Below are positions 35,411 through 43,752 of a stretch of DNA of 64,000 nucleotides, piece by piece. The notes under the pieces were generated by a model, which was given only the letters and a program-made list of their open reading frames with translations, did not search any database and had not been told where the DNA came from. Origin of the DNA: Paenibacillus typhae (GTDB lineage Bacteria; Bacillota; Bacilli; Paenibacillales; Paenibacillaceae). The translations under genes and the position numbers were made by a program. Position 1 is the stretch's first letter, and each line of letters starts with the position of its first letter. The stretch is taken from the NCBI RefSeq assembly GCF_900099765.1, contig NZ_FNDX01000004.1:226362-290361 (forward strand). Direction: 5' to 3'.

Positions 35411-36196
35411 TTACTCTTTTCCAAGTGAAAAATCCGCTATCAGTTCCTCTACCGTCTCGTCCCCCTGCCCCCCGGAAACCCAGCAATCCGCCTTAGGTCT
35501 GCAAAAGCTGTAGAGGTTATACTCATCATCTTTCTTCTCGTCTATATCCTGAAGTGTGGCCTCGATTTGGCTATAATCTTCCTGGTTCATAAAAAAGACA
35601 GCGCTGAGGAAATCCGCTATGCCATATTCCTTAAGCTCCTGGTTCAGCTGCCTGATCTGCGTGGCCTGTACCCGCTTATCCAGTTCGCCTTCCTGTGCCA
35701 TGAACACATTAATGCCTGCTGCATACGGGTAATCCTTCACTTCTGCTGCGGGAGTGTAGCTGCTGTCCGGAAGCGAGCCGAACGGCCCTTCAAAATAGAC
35801 GACATCCAGCTTGGCCGGCGTCTTCCAGATCGACTGAACCTTTTGTTGGACCAGCTCGGCGAGCTTATCGGACATGATCAGATTGATATAGCCGTCTTCA
35901 ATGACATTTTCCTTCTCCCAATACTCCACCCTGAACTCCGTCTCCGGATTTCCGGCAGGGTAAGCGGCAGCCTGCACTCCGGCAACCTCTCCGCTTGTGA
36001 GCGCACCTACCCGGTGATAACGCAGCTCTTCAACCTTTTCTATTATAAAAGCTTCAGAATACTTCTCCTCCAGGTACTCTTTCATTTCAGAGGCCTTCTG
36101 CTTCTTCCCGGCTTCGGAGTATCCGCCGCTGCAGGAAGTTACCATTAGAGCTGCTAGAGCTGCTGCTGATATCAATAACCATTTAAAAGGCTTCAT
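35411..36196 (-). CDS. Putative lipoprotein of unknown function (261 aa)
   Basis: The N-terminus is a lipoprotein signal peptide (MKPFKWLLISAAALAALMVTSC, lipid-modified Cys22). The mature part is acidic and mixed alpha/beta, with no family I recognise; it contains the segments YWEKENVIEDGYINLIMSDKL and YNLYSFCRPKADCWVSGG with two cysteines near the C-terminus that could form a disulfide outside the membrane. The start ATG follows GTTGGAGGGG. It is transcribed alone on the minus strand; repeat A3 lies in the upstream region. Confidence 0.7.
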   Translation of the reverse strand: MKPFKWLLISAAALAALMVTSCSGGYSEAGKKQKASEMKEYLEEKYSEAFIIEKVEELRYHRVGALTSGEVAGVQAAAYPAGNPETEFRVEYWEKENVIEDGYINLIMSDKLAELVQQKVQSIWKTPAKLDVVYFEGPFGSLPDSSYTPAAEVKDYPYAAGINVFMAQEGELDKRVQATQIRQLNQELKEYGIADFLSAVFFMNQEDYSQIEATLQDIDEKKDDEYNLYSFCRPKADCWVSGGQGDETVEELIADFSLGKE

Positions 36197-36284
36197 GAGT
36201 CCCCTCCAACGTGTACTTAGCAGATTGGGTATGTGCTGCCCTCCGCTGTTGCCGTTCTTGTGCTGCTGGCGGTGTCGTTCTGTT

Positions 36285-36352
36285 GCTCGTGTTGGTGCTG
36301 GTGCTGGTGTTGGTGCTGGTGTTGGTGCTGGTGTTGGTGCTGGTGCTGGTTC
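36285..36352. repeat. Low-complexity GGTGCTGGTGTT repeat
   Basis: A 6/12-bp simple repeat (GGTGCT and GGTGTT alternating) of about 70 bp lies upstream of the lipoprotein gene and directly before repeat A3. A plus-strand frame through it would give only Gly/Ala/Val and has no sign of being a gene. Confidence 0.85.
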
Positions 36353-36359
36353 AAACGGT

Positions 36360-36546
36360 TTAGGTGGATTTTCGCCACTTAATTCTTGAGCTTTCAGGTA
36401 TATGCAACTATTAGTTGGAAAAAAGTTACTTATTTCGGGCGATTGTTAGCTTTCGAGGTATTTTTGATGAATTTAGGTGACTTTTTTCCAACTAGCTTCC
36501 TGATACTTGCGATTATTATTGAATTAGGTGGCGATTTTCCACTTAA
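36360..36546. repeat. Interspersed repeat element A3 (51/62/51)
   Basis: The four modules start at 36360, 36411, 36473 and 36524, i.e. 51, 62 and 51 bp apart as in the other copies. Modules one and four (TTAGGTGG...CCACTTAA) are best conserved. The remaining 130 bp up to the oxidoreductase stop show nothing recognisable apart from short direct repeats of AGATACAAA (36577-36606). Confidence 0.85.
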
Positions 36547-36676
36547 TTTATATACGACCAAATCAGATACAAACACATTTAGATACAAACCCATTCAGAT
36601 ACAAATAACTGCAATGCCTTCTCCCAAGTGTAGCTGTGACTTCGGAGAAAGTTCGAATTAGCGGACGCTCACCGCC

Positions 36677-37657
36677 TTATTTCAGCTTTGCTACGATTTT
36701 GCCACGGATATGCCGCTCTGACAGGCGCACCAAAGCTGCCGGCACCTGGTCCAGCGGAATGACCTCCTCCAGCAGAGAGGAAAGTTTACCTGCGGCAAGC
36801 AGCGCGAGCATCTCGTCACCGATTACAGACAACTGCCGCAGTGCCTCCGGATCACCGGACTGATGTGCAGCGCCAAGCGCAACCTCATGGACGGAAAAAG
36901 CTTTGGTAAACGGCTTCACCGACGTATAGTCCGGCGCACCGGCAATATGCACCACATGCCCGAAAAAGGCAATCAGCTCCAGCCCCTGGGTTGCGCTCTG
37001 TCTGCTGATCGAATCAATTACCGCATCCACCCCTCTGCCGTCTGTCAGACGGAGCACCTCGGCGGCTACGTCTGCCTCGCGGTAGTCGATCACATGGTCC
37101 GCTCCCAGGCTTTTCACATACTCACGGTTGTGGCCCGATGCGGTGGAAATTACCCGTTTTCCGGCCAGCTTCGCCAATTGAACGGCAAATCCGCCGACGC
37201 CTCCCGCGCCTCCATGGATCAGCAGGGTGTTCAGCTGCGTAAGCGGCAGCTTGCCGTGCACCGCCTGGTAAGCTGTATAACCGGCTGTCGGGAGCGCAGC
37301 AGCATCCGTGAAATCTACAGAATCCGGTATCCGCGAGAGCGTGCTGGCCTTGGCCAAGGCAAATTCCGCGAACCCGCCCGTCCGGGTAAGGTCCCCGTGA
37401 TATAAGACCCGGTCACCGGGTTTCCATTGATCCACACTTTCGCCTACTGCGGTAATCACTCCGGCCACATCCAGCCCGAGCACATGCGGATAGGTCCAAT
37501 TGGGGTTGCCGCCGGTGGCGGTTTTATAGTCAACCGGGTTAAGTCCGGCCGCATGCACCTCTACCAGCACTTCGCCGGCTGCCGGCTCAGGTGCGCTGAT
37601 TTCACTAACCTTCATCTCATTCCATTTACCTTTTTCCTGCAGTAACAGAGCTTTCAA
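36677..37657 (-). CDS. Zinc-independent alcohol dehydrogenase/quinone oxidoreductase
   Basis: A 326-residue MDR-superfamily reductase: a GroES-like N-terminal domain (PAAGEVLVEVHAAGLNPVDYK, YPHVLGLDVAGVI) and a Rossmann domain with GGAGGVGGFAVQLAK near 150. The zinc ligands of true alcohol dehydrogenases are absent, so it is of the NADPH:quinone reductase (QOR/zeta-crystallin) type acting on quinones or enones. I chose TTG 37657, 7-9 bases behind GAGGAGG. The long frame upstream to 38047 is only the translated 51-bp tandem repeat. It stands alone on the minus strand. Confidence 0.9.
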   Translation of the reverse strand: MKALLLQEKGKWNEMKVSEISAPEPAAGEVLVEVHAAGLNPVDYKTATGGNPNWTYPHVLGLDVAGVITAVGESVDQWKPGDRVLYHGDLTRTGGFAEFALAKASTLSRIPDSVDFTDAAALPTAGYTAYQAVHGKLPLTQLNTLLIHGGAGGVGGFAVQLAKLAGKRVISTASGHNREYVKSLGADHVIDYREADVAAEVLRLTDGRGVDAVIDSISRQSATQGLELIAFFGHVVHIAGAPDYTSVKPFTKAFSVHEVALGAAHQSGDPEALRQLSVIGDEMLALLAAGKLSSLLEEVIPLDQVPAALVRLSERHIRGKIVAKLK

Positions 37658-37830
37658 CTGTATAGCCTCCTCGGATAGTATTCTAATGAATTTATTGTAG
37701 CAGAATTTTCCGGCGGTATCCCGTGGCGGAACGAGATGCCTGGGAGTGTGGCTGTGCTGTATGTTCGTTGAACGATCAGCTGGGAGCATCAGGCGGGTCG
37801 GGTTGCTGGCTGGGCTGGGATCTAGGGCCG

Positions 37831-38112
37831 GGGCGGCCGGATTCATGGGCATTTGGCCGGGGCGGCCCGAATCAAGGGCATTTTTGCCCTTCATTTCGGC
37901 CGTTTGGCCGGGGCGGCCCGATTCAAGGGCATTTGTGCCCTTCATTTCGGCCGTTTGGCCCGGTCGGCCAGATTCAAGGGCATTTCTGCCCTTCATTTCG
38001 GCAATTTGGCCGGGGCAGCCCGAATCAAGGGCATTTTTGCCCTTCATTTCGGCCGTTTGGCCCGATCGGCCGGATTCAAGGGCATTTGTGCCCTACATTT
38101 CGGCCGCTAAGC
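37831..38112. repeat. 51-bp tandem repeat array (element C)
   Basis: Five units with the core CAAGGGCATTTTTGCCCTTC start at 37873, 37924, 37975, 38026 and 38077, exactly 51 bp apart, with a truncated unit before and after. Each unit contains the palindrome AAGGGCA-TTT-TGCCCTT. Because 51 is divisible by 3, several frames stay open and give 17-residue repeats, but none has a start or ribosome binding site of its own. Confidence 0.92.
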
Positions 38113-38289
38113 CGGGTCGCCCGATATTTCTTCCGCCCAGTGCACCCACACCAGCGAACAAACATCCGCAGCACCTAATCTCCGCCCAAAGCATAAAACA
38201 CCCTTTCCGCTATAGCTTTATTAGCACTCTTACCCAAAGGCAATCTTCCTTTAACAGTTGTATATAGACGTTCCCTCACTCTCACCATG

Positions 38290-38336
38290 TTTGCCCATTG
38301 AGCATTTTTGCACTTTGGGCAAATATATGCTTTAAT
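38290..38336 (+). promoter_or_regulatory. Promoter and dyad upstream of the TetR-MMPL operon
   Basis: TTGCAC (38308-38313), a 17-bp spacer and TTTAAT (38331-38336) make a plausible promoter. An inverted repeat TTTGCCCA (38290-38297) / TGGGCAAA (38316-38323) overlaps it, a good position for autorepression by the TetR protein encoded 50 bases downstream. The assignment is by position. Confidence 0.55.
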
Positions 38337-38387
38337 AAACTTTAGAATTTAAACTATTACTCTTCTCAAGGAAGGAGGAAATGAACA

Positions 38388-39005
38388 TTGAACCCCAAGC
38401 TGACGCTGCGCGACCAGAAAAAGGAGGCCACCGCTTACGCTTTATCTGTAGCTGCTTTTGAGCTTGCTCTGGTACACGGCATGGACGGCTTCATTGTTGA
38501 CGATATTGTCCGGCAGGCGGGCGTCTCCCGGCGAACCTTTGCCAATTATTTTTCCTGTAAAGAAGAAGCAGTGGCAGAGTATTTCATGAACAGGGCAACC
38601 AGTGAGGACGAAAATGACCTGTTAGCGCATCTGGCGCCGGACGCGACACCGCTGGATGCCCTGTACAGCCTGCTCAAGCTGCAGTTCACTTCTGAATTTC
38701 TGCGCAGATTGAGGCAATTTGCATCGCTGGCCAACCAGTATCCGTCGCTGGAGCCGTACATCCTCAGCGTGTTCCGCCGGCTGCAGATGGCCGCCCAGGA
38801 AGTGCTCGAACGGTTCACCCACGGCCGGTATTCCGACGGGTATACACATCTGCTGGCCGGTGCAGTTTATGGAGCTTTTGTACCTATACTGGACGGACGG
38901 CTGAACGTGCTGCTGCCGGGTGAATCGCAGGAGGACCGGCCCGGCTCTGTATCTTTTGACCAATATCTGACCTCCATGTTCAATTACTTACGCAACGGCT
39001 TTTAA
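38388..39005 (+). CDS. TetR family transcriptional regulator
   Basis: A 205-residue TetR-type repressor. The HTH lies at about 30-50 (FIVDDIVRQAGVSRRTFANYF), followed by an all-helical ligand domain. The start is the TTG at 38388, 9 bases behind GGAGG; an ATG at 38381 is in another frame. It precedes the MMPL exporter gene by 28 bases in the same direction, so the pair is one operon and the repressor presumably responds to an exporter substrate. Confidence 0.92.
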   Translation: MNPKLTLRDQKKEATAYALSVAAFELALVHGMDGFIVDDIVRQAGVSRRTFANYFSCKEEAVAEYFMNRATSEDENDLLAHLAPDATPLDALYSLLKLQFTSEFLRRLRQFASLANQYPSLEPYILSVFRRLQMAAQEVLERFTHGRYSDGYTHLLAGAVYGAFVPILDGRLNVLLPGESQEDRPGSVSFDQYLTSMFNYLRNGF

Positions 39006-39033
39006 ACCAGAGACAAAAAGGAGAAACCATTAC

Positions 39034-41535
39034 ATGTCTACATTTCTGTACCGATTGGGGAAATCGGCTTATTCCAAGCCCTGGTATTTCCTCGGCACCT
39101 GGATCGTTATTCTCGGTGTGATTGGCGCGCTGCTCGGTGTGAACGGCATCCAGTCCAGCTCCGAAATGAAAATTGAAGGCACCGAATCGCAAAAGGTGCT
39201 GGATATGCTGGCCGAAGAGCTTCCGGCTGCCGCCGGCGGCCAGGCCAGCGTCGCCTTCACCGCACCGGAAGGCGAACGCCTCGATACGCCTGAACGGGCC
39301 GCTCTGCTCCTGAAGGCCATTAATGATGTGTACAGCATGGAATATATCATTAACCCTGCTGAGCTGGCCGCCCAAGCCGCCGCGGCACAGGCAGCAGGCG
39401 CTGACCCGTCCGCGGCTGCGGGCCAAGGCGCTGCCGCTGATCCATCTGCTGCTGCAGGCCAGGGCGCTGCCGCTGATCCATCTGCTGCCGCAGGCCAGGG
39501 CGCTGCCGCTGATTCGTCCGCTGCCGCAAGCCAGGGCGCTGCCGCTGATCCATCTGCTGCCGCAGGCCAGGACGATGCAGCAGCTCAAGCCGCTGCGGCC
39601 CAGGCTGCCGCCGCCGCGCAAGCTGCATCAGCTGCTCCTTACGGCCCGCTGCTCGTTGACGGCGCTATGGTTCCCGGCGTTATGCTGTCCTCCGACGGTA
39701 ACATTGCCCTGTTCCAGTTCCAGTTCACCGTGCAGCAGACCTCACTGCCATCCGAAGTACCCGATAACGTGATCGAGGCTGTTACGGAAGTCGAGCAGGC
39801 TGGCTCCGGTATTACAGCAATTCCGAGTGACTCGCTTAAGAGCACGCCTTCTATCGGTTCCACTGAAGCGATCGGGGTTGCCGTGGCTGCAGTCGTATTG
39901 TTCATTACCCTTGGTTCGGTTGTAGCAGCCGGACTGCCGCTGATTACCGCACTTCTAGGGGTAGGTATCAGTGTCGGCGGCGCATTTGCCCTCGGCAGTG
40001 TAATCCAGATGAATGACATTACGCCAATTCTGGCCGTAATGATCGGTCTGGCTGTCGGGATCGACTACTCCCTGTTCATCGTCAACCGCCAGCGCCGCCT
40101 GATTCTCGATGAGAAGCTGAACGCGCGTGAGGCGGCCAGCCGGGCTGTCGGGACTGCGGGGAGCGCAGTATTTTTTGCCGGCTTGACTGTTATTATCGCC
40201 CTGTGCGGGATGCTGGTCATCGGGATGGAATTCCTGTCCACCATGGCGCTTGTTGCCGCAGTCAGCGTACTGATCAACGTCCTGCTGGCACTGACTCTGC
40301 TGCCTGCGCTGCTTGGTCTCGTCGGAGAAAAAATCTGCACAGCCAAAGCGCGCTCCAAGAGCAACGCAGCCGGCAACAAAGAGCATCACGGCTTCTCGCA
40401 CCGCTGGGCTAACGCCACAGTGAAATTCCGCTGGCCGATCATTATTCTGGTTGTGCTTGTTCTCGGAACGGCTGCGATTCCGGTAACCAAAATGGAGCTC
40501 GGCATTCCTTCCGGCGCCTCGGCGAACCTGGATACTCCGGCCCGTCAGAGCTATGACGTCATCTCCAAAGGCTTCGGCGAAGGCTTCAACGGCCCGCTGC
40601 TGCTGGTTGCCCAGCCGAATAATCCTTCGGACAAAATCTCGATGGAAACTCTGGGCAAGCTGACCCAGGAGCTGCAGATGCATGACAATGTCACCCTGGT
40701 ATCTCCGCTGGGTGTTAACGAAACAGGCGATATCGCGATTATCAGCCTGATTCCAAAAACCGGGCCGACAGATACAGAAACAAGAGATCTGGTGCAGGAT
40801 CTGCGCGATCCTTCCTACAGTCTTGCGTCCGACAACGATATTACCCTTGGTGTAACCGGCTTTACCGCCATTAACATCGATATGTCATCCAAGCTTTCCG
40901 ATGCTTTCCCTATTTACATCGGTATCATTGTTGTTCTTTCCCTGATTATTCTGCTGCTCGTATTCCGGTCGATCATTGTGCCAATCAAAGCAACAGTCGG
41001 CTTCATTCTCAGTATCCTTGCCACCTTCGGCGTGACTACAGCCGTTTATCAGTGGGGCTGGCTGCACTCCCTGTTCGGTTTTGATACCGGCGGACCGCTG
41101 CTCAGCTTCATGCCGATTCTGGTTACCGGTATCCTGTACGGTCTGGCGATGGATTACCAGGTGTTCCTGGTCAGTTCAATGCGCGAGGCTTACGTTCACG
41201 GCCGCCACGGCAATGACAGCATCGTGCACGGCTACGATCTGGCCAGCCGCGTCGTGCTTGCTGCGGGTATCATTATGGTTTCCGTCTTTGCCGGCTTTAT
41301 CTTCGCCCCTGATGCGATGATCAAGCAGATCGGCTTCGCCCTGGCCTTCGGGATCCTGATCGATGCCTTCATCATCCGGATGACGCTCGTTCCGGCCGTT
41401 ATGGCCGTCTTCGGCGACAAAGCCTGGTGGCTGCCGAAATGGCTGGACCGCCTGCTGCCGAACCTCGACGTCGAAGGCGACAAGCTGATCGCCAAGCTAA
41501 ATGCCGAGAATGGCGTGAGAGGACACAAAAAATAA
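39034..41535 (+). CDS. MMPL family (RND superfamily) membrane exporter with Ala-rich insert
   Basis: An 833-residue transporter with twelve predicted helices in two halves. Each half starts with one helix and a large extracellular domain followed by five helices; TLGSVVAAGLPLITALLGVG, PILAVMIGLAVGIDYSLFIVNRQRR and the matching LVTGILYGLAMDYQVFLVSSMREAY carry the conserved Asp-Tyr pairs of the proton relay. It exports lipids, drugs or other hydrophobic compounds by proton antiport. The first extracellular domain contains an unusual Ala-rich insert (about residues 110-205) with five 12-residue repeats. Start ATG follows AAAAGGAGAAACC. A strong terminator follows. Confidence 0.92.
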   Translation: MSTFLYRLGKSAYSKPWYFLGTWIVILGVIGALLGVNGIQSSSEMKIEGTESQKVLDMLAEELPAAAGGQASVAFTAPEGERLDTPERAALLLKAINDVYSMEYIINPAELAAQAAAAQAAGADPSAAAGQGAAADPSAAAGQGAAADPSAAAGQGAAADSSAAASQGAAADPSAAAGQDDAAAQAAAAQAAAAAQAASAAPYGPLLVDGAMVPGVMLSSDGNIALFQFQFTVQQTSLPSEVPDNVIEAVTEVEQAGSGITAIPSDSLKSTPSIGSTEAIGVAVAAVVLFITLGSVVAAGLPLITALLGVGISVGGAFALGSVIQMNDITPILAVMIGLAVGIDYSLFIVNRQRRLILDEKLNAREAASRAVGTAGSAVFFAGLTVIIALCGMLVIGMEFLSTMALVAAVSVLINVLLALTLLPALLGLVGEKICTAKARSKSNAAGNKEHHGFSHRWANATVKFRWPIIILVVLVLGTAAIPVTKMELGIPSGASANLDTPARQSYDVISKGFGEGFNGPLLLVAQPNNPSDKISMETLGKLTQELQMHDNVTLVSPLGVNETGDIAIISLIPKTGPTDTETRDLVQDLRDPSYSLASDNDITLGVTGFTAINIDMSSKLSDAFPIYIGIIVVLSLIILLLVFRSIIVPIKATVGFILSILATFGVTTAVYQWGWLHSLFGFDTGGPLLSFMPILVTGILYGLAMDYQVFLVSSMREAYVHGRHGNDSIVHGYDLASRVVLAAGIIMVSVFAGFIFAPDAMIKQIGFALAFGILIDAFIIRMTLVPAVMAVFGDKAWWLPKWLDRLLPNLDVEGDKLIAKLNAENGVRGHKK
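39400..39579 (+). repeat. Five 36-bp in-frame repeats inside the MMPL gene
   Basis: Five consecutive 36-bp units encode ADPSAAAGQGAA or close variants (residues 123-182). The third-codon positions differ slightly among units. The repeat number can change without a frameshift, so length variation in the extracellular loop is likely. Confidence 0.92.
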
Positions 41536-41536
41536 C

Positions 41537-41612
41537 AAAAAGGACGGCACCACCGCCGTCCCCAAAAAAAGAGCAGAGCCTGCAGACCGTGTCTGCAGGC
41601 TCTGCTCTTTTT
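41537..41612. terminator. Double terminator between MMPL and serine hydrolase genes
   Basis: A 16-bp perfect stem (GAGCAGAGCCTGCAGA and complement, 5-base loop) at 41570-41607 has A5 before and T5 after it and works in both directions. A second hairpin, GGACGGC...GCCGTCC (41542-41560), preceded by A5, would act on the minus strand as a back-up. Confidence 0.92.
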
Positions 41613-41627
41613 ACTCCCGCTTAAAAG

Positions 41628-43727
41628 TTACTGCACGGAAATCCCGAACTCTGCCCCGGCATCCCCGGCGAAAACGATGGCTCCCCCCAAAGGCAGTACG
41701 ACCTCATCCTTACCTCCGATGACGCTGAAATAGAGGCATTTTCCCTTCTCATCATAAATGGCGAAAGAAGCGTTCGGGGGCGTGTTCATCTTAATAACTT
41801 TCCCTCCGTCTTTGTCGCTTACCGTATACCACCTGGCGTATCCGCTGGACGGGATTGTGACAGTTGACTGCTCGGCGAAGTTAAACGGCTTCAAGGCTCT
41901 CTCGCTCACTAGGATGAATCCACCCATCTTCAAGTACTCAACGCCGTCTTGTGTAAAGAAAGTAAGATCCGAGAGATCCCGCCCGTTCCCTCCCGGAATT
42001 TGCAATTCGGAAACAGCTGTATTGAGGCCGGTTATCCTCTTATCCAACATGTACCCTGGCAACTGCTTCGACATCTTCAATTCGATGGACGGCGACACCA
42101 GATACATGAGCGACGTATACTTCTGATCCAACAGATAATAGGTTCCATCGCGCTTTATCCATGCTTCTTTGGTTTCTGCAGGAAGATCCTGAGACTGGAG
42201 TTTCTCCGCATTGTATACAGACACAGCTATTTGCCCAAGACCCGGCACTAAGACGTATTGACGATTCCATAAGTAAGTACGGCCATTCTCTTCCGTCACG
42301 AAGCTGATCATCGTATTCCCGTCCGTACTCCGGAATGTACCGTCTGCCGAATACCCGAAGCTTTGAGCCGGATTATCGGACGATTGCTCCGAAGTAATGG
42401 ACAAGACTCCGCCTTCGGATATATTGATCTTCATCGTTGCATTGCTCGCACCATAGATTCCTGAATACTGCAGCACGGACTCCGGCATATCAGCCTTTAC
42501 CGGTGCACCGTATGACTTCTCAGGCTTGAATTCAGCAACGGCCCCTTTCTCCTTCAGCGCCTGAAGCAGGATCTCGGTCGCCAGAAGCTGATCGTACGCG
42601 CCGTTCCCTCCGGAAGAGACAACAGCTGCAGCCATGTCCTGTCCGGGAACCACAATGAGCGACGCATGATATAGATTCGTGTCCCCGCCTTTGGTTAGTG
42701 CCTTCATTCCGTATTCACTGAACGGATACAGATTAACGCTGTCCCAGCCGAGACCGTAGTCTATGGAGTTATCAGCAGCGTCAGGCCATAATGGTGTCTT
42801 GTACTCGTCTTGTGCGGTGGCCGCAGCCGATTTGTCGGCCAATATTTCTTCTTTCCCACCCGTAAAGACAGTCGAGAAACGGACCAAATCCTCCGCTGTG
42901 GAATAAATGCCTCCCGTTCCGATTACGTTAACCGTCTCGTTTGGAAGCTGACCTGTATATGTAGGATAAAAGAGTCCCGCCATCTCCATTCCGTCCAGAG
43001 AATCGAGCGGAGTCTTCGTATTAACCATACCCAGAGGTTCCGTAATATACCGGTGGATATAAGAGGTAAAATCCATACCGCTGACCTGCTCGACCAGAAT
43101 CTCTGCCAGGGTGAATCCGTCATTACAGTAAACCGAATACGCCCCCGGGTCCGCCTTCAAGGTCTGACCGGACAGCTGCTCCAGCAACGTGTCGTGGGCA
43201 TAAGTATCGTTATCCTCAAATAAAAAGACGTTCGTAAAGGAGGAGCCCATCAGCCCGGAAGAATGATTCAGCAGCATACGCGGTGTAATCTGCTTATAAC
43301 GTTCATCCTTCATCTTAAACCCGGGGACATATTCGATAACCGGCGTATCGAGGCTGATTTTTCCCTGATCGGCCAGCTGCATGACGGCGACCGTGGTAAA
43401 CATTTTACTCGTCGAGCCGATCCCGTACAGTGTGTCTTTCGTGAGCGGCCTCTGTCCATGCTCATCATTCTTGCCGGATTGGCCGGATACGACGATATCA
43501 CCATGATCAATAAGGGCGTATTGCACACTGTTCGTTTCATATTTTGACGTGAGGAGATTTGCTTTTACCGTTGCAGTTTTCCCGGTGATTTCATAGGAGA
43601 CCGTCTCAGATATATTCAGCGCCCCTGCGATATTCTCCATTGCATCAAGCGGTGTGTTGTCATCACAGCCTGCCAGCAGCAGACACAAAATGAACAAAAC
43701 CAGAATGATCCGCCGGCCTTTCATCAT
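41628..43727 (-). CDS. Beta-lactamase/PBP4*-like serine hydrolase lipoprotein
   Basis: A 699-residue extracellular lipoprotein: signal peptide with lipobox LLLAGC (Cys21), then a class C beta-lactamase-like fold (about 45-390) with the catalytic S105-x-x-K108 (GSTSK), the YCN motif in AYSVYCNDG and a THKGG-like LTKGGDTN. The C-terminal half (about 400-699) is a beta-rich region of unknown role. Related proteins are D-aminopeptidases, esterases or PBP-like carboxypeptidases acting at the cell surface. It follows the DUF5808 membrane protein by 25 bases and the GntR gene, so the three form an operon. ATG 43727 follows GGAGGG. Confidence 0.85.
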   Translation of the reverse strand: MMKGRRIILVLFILCLLLAGCDDNTPLDAMENIAGALNISETVSYEITGKTATVKANLLTSKYETNSVQYALIDHGDIVVSGQSGKNDEHGQRPLTKDTLYGIGSTSKMFTTVAVMQLADQGKISLDTPVIEYVPGFKMKDERYKQITPRMLLNHSSGLMGSSFTNVFLFEDNDTYAHDTLLEQLSGQTLKADPGAYSVYCNDGFTLAEILVEQVSGMDFTSYIHRYITEPLGMVNTKTPLDSLDGMEMAGLFYPTYTGQLPNETVNVIGTGGIYSTAEDLVRFSTVFTGGKEEILADKSAAATAQDEYKTPLWPDAADNSIDYGLGWDSVNLYPFSEYGMKALTKGGDTNLYHASLIVVPGQDMAAAVVSSGGNGAYDQLLATEILLQALKEKGAVAEFKPEKSYGAPVKADMPESVLQYSGIYGASNATMKINISEGGVLSITSEQSSDNPAQSFGYSADGTFRSTDGNTMISFVTEENGRTYLWNRQYVLVPGLGQIAVSVYNAEKLQSQDLPAETKEAWIKRDGTYYLLDQKYTSLMYLVSPSIELKMSKQLPGYMLDKRITGLNTAVSELQIPGGNGRDLSDLTFFTQDGVEYLKMGGFILVSERALKPFNFAEQSTVTIPSSGYARWYTVSDKDGGKVIKMNTPPNASFAIYDEKGKCLYFSVIGGKDEVVLPLGGAIVFAGDAGAEFGISVQ

Positions 43728-43752
43728 TGAAATTTCCCTCCAGACTTTCGCC

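Noticed and set aside
36229..36395. Possible Gly/Ala/Val repeat protein from the GGTGCTGGTGTT stretch
   Set aside because: The frame consists only of the simple repeat and then runs into element A3; no start signals or conserved flanks.
37746..38267. Plus-strand 173-codon frame with 17-residue repeats (and its minus-strand counterpart)
   Set aside because: It is a translation of the 51-bp tandem DNA repeat; no ribosome binding site, and all frames stay open because the period is divisible by 3.
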